A stretch of 64,000 nucleotides of DNA from Hirsutella rhossiliensis (Eukaryota > Ascomycota > Sordariomycetes > Hypocreales > Ophiocordycipitaceae): positions 62,001-126,000 of the forward strand of contig NW_025408686.1 in the NCBI RefSeq assembly GCF_020360975.1. The letters run 5' to 3'. Below the pieces are notes generated by a model, which had not been told where the DNA came from, did not search any database, and saw only the letters and a program-made list of their open reading frames with translations. Below, one piece after another: positions 53,401-61,079 of this stretch (position 1 is the first letter of the stretch; every line of letters starts with the position of its first letter). The translations under genes and the position numbers were made by a program.

Positions 53401-56357
53401 TACCCTAGGAGGTGCGCGATCACCTCGACCTGCGACAGCGGCCGCTCCGTAAAGACTCGATTCGCCGCCTTAAGCAGGAACGTTCTCGTCTTATTCCCCC
53501 CTACGGGGTCCGCCGCCGTCGCTACCCCTTCGGCCCCGCCCTCCCGGCCGGCGTCGCGGTCGGCGCCACTTCTGTTGCCCTCTCCCGTCGGCTCTAGCAC
53601 AGGAAGGAACTCGGCCGCGGCGGCCACACGCTTCCACACGGGGTCCTCTACCTTCGTCGCATAGTTAGTAATATAGTAGATTAGGGCCATGGTCTTGCGC
53701 TGCGTCGCGATGAACGAGATGTCGTGGTTGTGTCGTAGCCCCACTGCCATCGCCCTGTTCCACCGGTTCACCATGCTATGCGTCCGCCGGATCTCGAGCA
53801 CCCCGTCCGCCGTCAGCGCCGTCCTCTCCACCAACCTCCACGGCGCCTTAAACCGGCAGAGGTCCCCTTCCGCGCCCCCGCCGAGCGAGTATTTTACGCA
53901 GGTCGCGCTATGCGTATGGATCTGCGTCGCGCCCGCGCAGAAGTTGGCCTCCTCGTCGAAGGTGTCCGTGAAGCGCGCGACGTCGTCGAGCCGCGACGAC
54001 ATGTGCGCCGTGGCCGACCGCTCCGCCTGCATGGCACAGTAACCTTCTGCGTCTAGCTCCTGCGGCCTCGGTTCAGCTTAGGCCCCTCAGCCTGCCCCAG
54101 ATAGGGGGCATCGGGGGGGGGGGTTTGTGTTAAGGCGGCCGCCTTACCTCAGAGAAGACGCTATCTACGTAGCGGACGATGCGCTCCCGGTACGCCGCCT
54201 GCTCCTCCGCGTCCGGGCCGGCGAGCGCGTCGCCAATGCCCGCGTTGCCCCAGCCAGAGGAGCCCGTGGATGTGGAGGGCGCCTCGCTCGTTGGTCTCTA
54301 CCGCCCCGTAGTATGCGCCGACGTGGCCGAACACCGACTCCTCCCCGACGTTGACGTAGTGCTCGAAGAAGAGCGTCATCTCCCGGTGGAAGAAGACGGC
54401 CGAGCTCATCGGGTCCGATATGGCCAGCCGCGTCCGCTTATACGCGGTCCCTAGGTCACTTAGGAAGGCCTCGGCCTCGTCGGGGTCGCGGCCGCGGTGC
54501 GCCGCTAGCCGTAACTTTACTAGGTTCGTAATGTCGTTCGGGTTCAGCGTGAACCAGATAGCCGGCACCCCGTACCTAACGATGAGGGATAGTATCTTCT
54601 TCCGCATACTAAGGCGGCTCTCCCTCGACATTGGCTGCCGGTAGCCGAACACGGAGAGGGACCGGAGGAGCTCTTTTACCCCGTCGTCGCTAGTCTTACC
54701 TGTGGCCTCGAGCTCGGCCCTGGCCGCCTCGAGCCTCTGCGCCGTTAACGACTTTAGTAGGCCCTCGACCCTTGCGAAGTTCTTCCTCGCTACGCCTAGC
54801 ATGCTGGCCTGGCGGTTCTTAGACCGCACGCCCATGTTAAAGACAAGGAAGGCGAAGATAGGGTGCGTCGCGAACCGGCCGCCGTGACGCCGCAGCACGA
54901 CGTCGGCCCATGCCTGGAGCTTCATGTTCCGCGTCGACATAAGGCCCTCTGCAACCCGCTCCGCCTGGGCGCCCTGGTTCCCGACGCTAGGGCCCGCGCT
55001 CTCTCCGCGGCGTCCTCGTCGGCGAGCCTCGGCCCGCCTAAGCCAATGGGAACAGGGTCGGAAAGGCCTTTGCAAAGAAGGAGGCGTCCGCCGAGTCGGC
55101 GAAATCCTCGCCGCGTCGCACCTGTATGTACGGCTCGCCGTCGCCGCCGTCGCCCGCCGCCCCTCTGGCCGCCGTCCCTACCCACGTCCTCGGGCTGGCG
55201 CGCGCTCCCTCGGGCCCGACCGCGTCGCGGGCGAAGCGAATCTTCTCGGCGTCGGCCACATCTGGCGCCCCATCTAACGGGAACATGCCGGAAGACGTTA
55301 CCTCATTGATTACGTCCCCGTCCTCTTCGGGCCTAGCGCCGTCCCTGTCGTCGTCCTCGCACGTGAGCCCGACGTCGCGGCTCCCCTCGGCGGGGTCCTG
55401 GCCCTGCCTTAGCATCGCGAGGACCTCCTCGATCTCGGCCGCGCCTCCGTCGTCCATGGCCCGCTCCGACGGCGGCACCACCTGCGCCGTCTGCGTCCTC
55501 TCCCGCGCCGACGGCTCGTTTCGCTCCAGCCGCTCGCACACCACCGGCGGCACCGTGCGGCGGCGCCCCCAGCTGGCTATCTCCGCCGCGTCGATCTCGA
55601 CCTCGCCGTAGAGCGGGTTGTTCTCCTTGAGCCAGGCCAGCGCCCTCTCGACCGCCGACCGCCTTACCGACAGCAGGCCTGATAGGTCCCGCGGCCCGGG
55701 CCTCTCAGCGCCCTGCCACGAGACGTGGATCTCGTCCATGACCCGGACCAGCGGGTGCGGGAGCACCTTGGCAGCCAGGCCCTGCACGTCGTTCGGGAAC
55801 ACCGTGATATGGCCCTTGACGTGCCTCGGGTACCTCACGCTCTGCCTCTGGCCGCCGGGGATGCTATACTTCGTCACGAAGCCGTAGCACGAGTTGAGCG
55901 AGATGAGCTTCTCCTCGACCGGCGTGAGGTCCTTTAGCTCGTCGGGGTACGCGTGCTCGCAGCCGAGCCGCCCATGGAGGTGCATGGCCGGCGACGCCCC
56001 CCCTCAGCTCCCCCTTGGCCCGCTTCCGGTAGCATAGCGTGCAGGTCGCGATCGGCAGCGTGCCAGCGTCGTGGAACGCCCGGTAGAACTTCCGCACCGT
56101 CCTCACCTGCCTCTCGCGCGGCACCGGCGCACACCACGTCTGCTCGTGAGCCAGCCTCTCGCCCGCCTCGAACTCCTCGTCGAGGTGCCGCAGCGCGCTG
56201 GCTAGGTCCTCGGCCTGCAGCTCCCTTGGTCTCGGCACCCTTTCACCGACCCGGGCGCGTTTCCGCTCGGCCTGCCCACTACTAAGATGGCGTTTCCTCT
56301 TCTGCTCTTCCCTCGCCTGCCGTCTTATCGCCGATCTACCTGCGTCCGGTTAGCCAT
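50472..56357 (-). pseudogene. Helitron Rep-helicase (RepHel), unit A, near full length
   Basis: Rolling-circle transposition protein, ~5.9 kb. Reading 5' to 3': likely start at 56357 (MANRTQVDRR, frame broken soon after); DUF6570 region (CEHAYPDELKDLTPVEEKLI, VKGHITVFPND) at 55.0-56.0 kb; Rep part with the HUH motif GALHIHGLLWLGQ (about 54,250-54,285); an 88-base intron at 54060-54147; the Y-motif region ALIYYITNYATK (about 53,655-53,690); and PIF1 helicase with Walker A GGEGGTGKSRVIEALVE (about 51,960-52,010), VLVIDEVSMLGARTLH, ILCGDFHQFRPVQ and a C-terminus SLYVQLSRCPTLDGIM ending DWLRR at 50472. Several frame breaks occur, one at a C7 run near 56000. Domain content is complete, so this would be an autonomous copy if the breaks are sequencing errors. 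Confidence 0.85.
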
Positions 56358-56531
56358 CACCGCTACACGCCTTTACCTCGCTCTACGACCGTACCTGCCG
56401 AGGCGCTATCTCTGCCGCCAACAAGCAGCCCGGCTGCGGCCGGAGTTGTGGCGGGGATCTCGGCCCTGCTGGCCGGCCGGGACTGGATGGCTCGCGGCGA
56501 GTGCTGGCTTCCGATCGAGACTACGGCCGAG

Positions 56532-57296
56532 CTAGTCCCGCTTGACGGCGGCGAAGGGCCGGCGGCCCTCCAAGTCGGTTGTGGCCGAATATCCCGCGGA
56601 ACGTCCGAACTTCTCGTCGGCGGCGGCGAGGCCCGGCGGCCTCCACCGTCGGCAGAGGCCGGATTTCCCTCGGTGCGCGCTGGCTTTTCCTGAGGCCGAG
56701 ACGGCGCTAGGCCCGCCTTGCGGCAGCCGGCGCCCTGCCGCCGTCGGTGTCGACAGAGCCTGGATATCCCGCGGCGCGTCCGAACTTCTCGTCGGCGGCG
56801 AAGGGCCGGCGGCCCTCCATGTCGGCTGTGGCCGAATGTCCCGCGGAACGTCCGAACTTCTCGTCGGCGGCGGCGAAGGACCGGCGGCCTCTACTGTCGG
56901 CAGAGGCCGGATTTCTCTTGGTGCGCGCTGGCTTTTCCCTGAGGCCGAGACGGCGCTGGGCACGCCTTGCGGCAGCCAGTGCCCTGCCGCCCTCGGTGTC
57001 GGCGGCAGCCAAGTTGCCGCCGCGCTTGGTGTCGGCCGAGGCTGGATATCCCGCGGCATGACTCGGCCTGCGCTGATCCTCCACCTCCCTAGTCCTGGCG
57101 GTCTTCCCCGCCCTCGCCTCGGAGGCGCCTCCCTTGACGCCTCTTCTTGCTCTCTCCGAGGGGCGCCGCTAGCAAGTGCCGGCGCTGCTGTGGTCGGCTG
57201 GAACTCTGGTCCTGTGTACGGCGCTGCGCAGGCTTCTGGCGCCGGGCTTGCCCCGTCCCCCGCTCCGGACTGGTCCCTTCCGTTGGCTGGCTTCAT
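56532..57296 (-). CDS. Helitron-unit ORF of unknown function, copy B
   Basis: A 254-residue Pro/Ala/Arg-rich frame opening MKPANGRDQSGAGDGASPAP. It shares FQPTTAAPALASGAPRREQE with copy A at 47.9 kb. Much of it is built from a tandem DNA repeat, giving repeated SSD-PRDI and AAGPSPPPTRSSD peptides. Low complexity and very high GC make a chance open frame possible. No function is recognised. It lies 174 bases upstream of the RepHel start, on the same strand. Confidence 0.35.
   Translation of the reverse strand: MKPANGRDQSGAGDGASPAPEACAAPYTGPEFQPTTAAPALASGAPRREQEEASREAPPRRGRGRPPGLGRWRISAGRVMPRDIQPRPTPSAAATWLPPTPRAAGHWLPQGVPSAVSASGKSQRAPREIRPLPTVEAAGPSPPPTRSSDVPRDIRPQPTWRAAGPSPPTRSSDAPRDIQALSTPTAAGRRLPQGGPSAVSASGKASAHRGKSGLCRRWRPPGLAAADEKFGRSAGYSATTDLEGRRPFAAVKRD
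56549..57050. repeat. ~250-base tandem repeat, two units
   Basis: Two head-to-tail units of ~248-250 bases, each with a shorter internal duplicate around CGTCCGAACTTCTCGTCGG (near 56604, 56778 and 56849). Units differ by scattered substitutions. Confidence 0.8.
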
Positions 57297-57409
57297 TGCG
57301 ACACCGGTCTACCAAAGCCCCACGGACGTCTTGTCTTCCTCTTTGCACCTGCCCTCTTTGGCCCTGCCTACTTATGGTGCCACTAGGCCCTGGCGTAAAT
57401 CCTCGTAAG

Positions 57410-58149
57410 TGTAATAACAGCGTATAAATCCTTGCCTCGATTATTCGCCCTGCACTTATCTTGCTGACTGGCACCCTCTTGCGCATATAGGATCCTCTAC
57501 AAAAGTCTATATATCTTACTCGTAGCTCTCTACTATGTCTATATGCGTGCTGCTGCTCTTTGCATTATACCGGCGCCGCCTTTCTATTAAGCCCGCCCGC
57601 CATTGCCTGCTGCTATATGCGATAGGCTAGACGGCCTCGGCCGATCCTTATATGTACGTCGCCGCGACGGCTTCTTCTTGCCTATGCTTTGCATGCTACG
57701 CTTTTCCTTCTTGTCATCCAGCTCTTATCAGTCAAAGCTTCCGTATGCCCCTAGACACTTGCCCGCTGAAGTTTAAAACCATGTCTTACACGTGTTGCGA
57801 ATAGGGCTGCCTGCTTCTCCTCAAATATAGCTTCGCGCGTCCTGCTTGTCTTAAAACTCTCAACATCTTACTAGACCGCCTTTTAAAGTTCTCCTTTTCT
57901 TATTGCACTCTCCTCTATACGCATCTTATAACCCTCTTTTACAAAGGCTCCTTATATAACCTACCACTAACGCCATGTTGCGTCTTTGTTTAGAATCCTT
58001 TGACTTCTCTTACACACCATCGCCACTGGCCCTTCTCTTTTACACTAAACTCGTAAGACGGTATATAGGTAGGGAGCACTCCTGCCTATCTTTCTCGCCG
58101 CTTTTAGCTTTGCCCCAGCAACGTTGCTCTTTTACTACACGGCCGAGCC
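57410..58149. other. Spacer upstream of accessory gene B, no gene
   Basis: About 740 bases, pyrimidine-rich on the plus strand, without a convincing reading frame. It probably contains the promoter of the accessory gene at 58150. Confidence 0.5.
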
Positions 58150-59562
58150 ATGTCTTCGTCTCCGTCGGCGGACAGCTCTGCCCCGCACCTCCGCAAGCCC
58201 CTTGGCTCTAGCAAGGGCGCGGGCAGCGATATGTCCATGATGTTCTTCGCCCAGCCCGACTGCCCCGCGAGGTTCGCCCACCACGACGAGCACCGCATTA
58301 GGGGCCTCAACGCTGAGGCAATCGCCCGCGTCCTCCTGCCGGTGCCCTCGTGGCTGCTCGAGGCCGACTACGCACCCCTCCGGGCCGAGGGCGACGACCT
58401 GGGCCCCTCTCTCTTCTTTAGCCTAAACCTCTCTATCTACGGCCAGCCAATCGTCGACACGGACTGGTCCGAGCAATGGTTCTTTATGAGCGGCCGCGTT
58501 CACCCCTACGCCCTCGCCTGGGAGGTGGAGCGCCGCGACGGTCTTGAGGCCGGCCCAGACGATACCGTCCTCTACACAGTGCCCGCCCTTATCGTCCGCG
58601 ACCAAGGCTACCAGCCGTGCGCCCCCTTTTTTTTTGCCCTTCACCGGCCGCCTCGCTGACTTCTCTCCTAGCGTCCTCCCACGCTCCTTGGCCTCTGGCG
58701 GCCAGTTCCCGTCTACGCCTCCTGTTGTCTCCTTCCATGGCGTCATCGCCGGGCCTGGCCTTGACCTCCTGCGTGGAGACTTCCTGCCAGGTCTCGGGCC
58801 CGACCAGCTCCGCTGCTGCGGCTTCGTCCGGCTCACTACCTACATCACCCCTGGCCTGCCGGACCGGATTCCTTTAAGGGCTACCACCCCTTCCAGGTCT
58901 TTGTTATCTTTCCCATCTATGCTAACCCTTGGGCCGTGCTATGCAAGAAAATTGCTGAAAGGCCTAACTCTTCCTTCCTGCCCGGCGTCCCTTTACCTGC
59001 ACTGGAAAGGTCGTCGGCCTTCTCGACCACCGTCTTATGCTCTGCCCCGGGCTCAGAGCGCGATTACGTCTTTATCGTCGTCCCGGACAGCTGGAACTTT
59101 GTCGACAGGCCCTCGGCGGCCGCCTCCGCCTCGGCTTCCCCTTGCTACGCCCCTTAAACGTCAGACCCTATCCGCCTCCTCTACCTTTGATTCCGTCCGC
59201 GCCGCCTTGTACTCCGTTGCTGCGCCGGCCTCGGCTGCGTCGGCTCCCCTTCCTTGGCCTCGGCCCCGACCGCCCTCGACCCCGTCACACCACCGCCTAA
59301 GCGCTCCCACCCGGCCCTTGCCGATACGCCCATGAAGAGGGCGCGCTTGCTGCAGCAGCAGAATTCGCCGCCTTCCTCGTCTTCGGACACCGTCAGCTCC
59401 GCCGCCCCCTCCTCTCCCCCGCCGGCCGCTTCTTCGTCTCGACCGAGCGGCGTCCCGCCCGTTCCCGCTCCGGCAGCCAAGCCGGGTTCCCTTCTTGACT
59501 CTATTGTCGCGAGCACCTCCGACCCGCCCGCTCGACCTATCCGCTATCGCATGCAGAAATGA
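58150..59562 (+). pseudogene. Conserved Helitron-unit accessory gene, copy B
   Basis: Paralog of 48426-50077. It opens MSSSPSADSSAPHLRKPLGS, then MSMMFFAQPDCPARFAHHDE, RIRGLNAEAIARVLLP, LNLSIYGQPIVDTDWSEQWF and VRDQGYQP. The intron is 58617-58671 (GTGCGC, GCTGAC branch, TCTCCTAG), 55 bases. The second exon carries CCGFVRLTTYITPGLPDR, FQVFVIFPIYANPWAVLC, TCTGKVVGLLDHRLM and YVFIVVPDSWNFVDR, but in three frames. The shifts sit in short T runs (near 58873 and 58993), as if single T bases were missing. The tail ends LDSIVASTSDPPARPIRYRM at 59562, with no repeat array here, which shows the native C-terminus. Function unknown; an OB-fold-like core is my inference only. Confidence 0.7.
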
Positions 59563-59839
59563 GCTGCCTACTATAAACCTATCGCTCTCTTACGCCTCTT
59601 GCCTTTACTAAAATAAACCGTTCTCCCTCTCGAGATGCTATTCCTAACGAAATTTATCGCTGCAAAATTGCCATTACTCTACACATTACAACGTTTATCT
59701 CTTTTTTTGAAACAACAACTTTAGCTTGCGACCTATTTCTTACGATAGTGCCTGCCTCTATACGTTCTCTGTGACCTTGTTTATGTCCTGTGCGTTATGC
59801 CTTGTCCCTTTTATTTTCCTTCCCTCCCTTTCCCTCCTC

Positions 59840-60347
59840 TCCCTAGCTCCCTAGCTTGCCTTTGGCTTGCATCCCTTCTTGTGCACCTTCCAGTCCTCTT
59901 TTTGGTGTTGCCTGCTGCAGTACGCGACCGCCAGGCATCGGCTGCACCTCTTCGCCCCCACCATCTCTCCACAAACCCGGACCTTCCCTCTGTGCTCTGC
60001 AAATCCTGCCCTTGCATTTGCTTTGCGCCTATGCTTTCGTTCGCCTGCCCCGCCTCTGCCATCGTGTCCTGCATTTCCTGCCTCGCCCTAATTTCGCATC
60101 CTTCTTTGCCGCAGAACGACGAGACAACCACGAGGACATATGGCCTCTCTGCGTGTAGAAACGATATCGGGCTCTGTAGAATGTCCTTTGCGAGTCCGCC
60201 GCAGCTCTCGCAGCGCGCCCCTGCTGCCTTCCGACACACTGCCTCGTGCTCCTGTAGGATTGGCCTTATCCACTGTAGGAACTGTGCGCTGGCTTCGTTG
60301 TTTGGCCTCGCTGCCTGCATCACGAGCGTCTTCGGGATGGTATGCAT
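59840..60347 (-). pseudogene. Second MYND-finger protein, one frameshift
   Basis: It starts at 60347 (MHTIPKTLVMQAARPNNEAS). The first part has CESCGGLAKDILQSPISFLH and then VVVSSFCGKEGCEIRARQEM, a segment typical of fungal MYND proteins. The MYND finger itself, KRCSRCLAVAYCSRQHQKED then WKVHKKGC, is one base out of frame at about 59,860-59,940 and ends soon after at KPKAS. Putative protein-protein interaction factor. It lies between accessory gene B and the RepHel B helicase end. It is a different subfamily from the MYND gene at 38519. Confidence 0.65.
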
Positions 60348-60658
60348 GTACTTAAGCTCCCTGGCCCCGAATTCGCACCAGAACTCAGTAGTTGCTTCTG
60401 CTCTTCTCTCCTATTTATGCCTTAGTGCCTCTCTTATACTCCCTTCCTTTCTCTTACCACGCAAATGTTTATCGCCGCTCCACTTGCCTTCTTGCTTTTT
60501 TTGTCTCCTCCCCGCTGCGGGTTGGTACCCGAATGGCCGATTTCTTTGCCTACCTTTTTGCACGCTTTAGTTCCTAGCGCTACCGCCTGCTTGCGTTCTT
60601 TCTCTCGCCCTGTCTTTGTCTTGTCTTTGTCTTGATTGTCTCTCCAATCTTCAGTCTT

Positions 60659-60735
60659 CGTTCCTCAAGGCCCTTTGCGCAACCCGTGAGGGGTTGCCTT
60701 ACCCGTATATGAAGTTTGCCTTGAGGAACGAAAGG
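60659..60735. repeat. 13-base inverted pair with inner hairpin, unit B
   Basis: CGTTCCTCAAGGC (60659-60671) and GCCTTGAGGAACG (60718-60730) are exact reverse complements. The 46-base loop contains GCAACCC-GTGAG-GGGTTGC, a 7-base hairpin. The right arm continues GAAAGG. It is followed by C-runs and the CCTCTGATTGG box at about 60792. Confidence 0.85.
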
Positions 60736-61079
60736 CCTCTTCTTATCGCGCGACCACCCAACCCAATTTTTTCCCCCCCCAAACTCCCGTCCTCTGATTG
60801 GTCGGGTTCCTCCCTTTTGATTGGTCGGAAAGGAAATTATCATGGTTTGAAAGCTTCCCCGCAACCTCGACTGCTTACCGCTCCTTCCTCCGGCCTCCTT
60901 TTTTTCTGATGGAACGGCCCTGTTTCGTCCGCCCTCTCGGCCGCCTATCACTCCTAGCCGGGCCCTTTGCCTTTCTTTTGGGGTGTCTTGGAAGAAGACG
61001 TATAGAACTTGCCCCCGCCGAGGTTTTGTGAGAACGGTGGTTCTGCGGCTCGGGCCTAATGAGGAAATAGTTGGGCGTT
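60736..61079. other. Spacer with conserved boxes, no gene
   Basis: It holds CCTCTGATTGG and CTTTTGATTGGTCGG, the counterparts of the boxes at 50.1-50.2 kb, and no coding sequence that I can support. Confidence 0.5.

Noticed and set aside
50694..56285. Many long plus-strand Arg/Pro/Ser-rich frames
   Set aside because: They are antisense shadows of the GC-rich RepHel gene; the minus strand carries the conserved helicase and Rep motifs.
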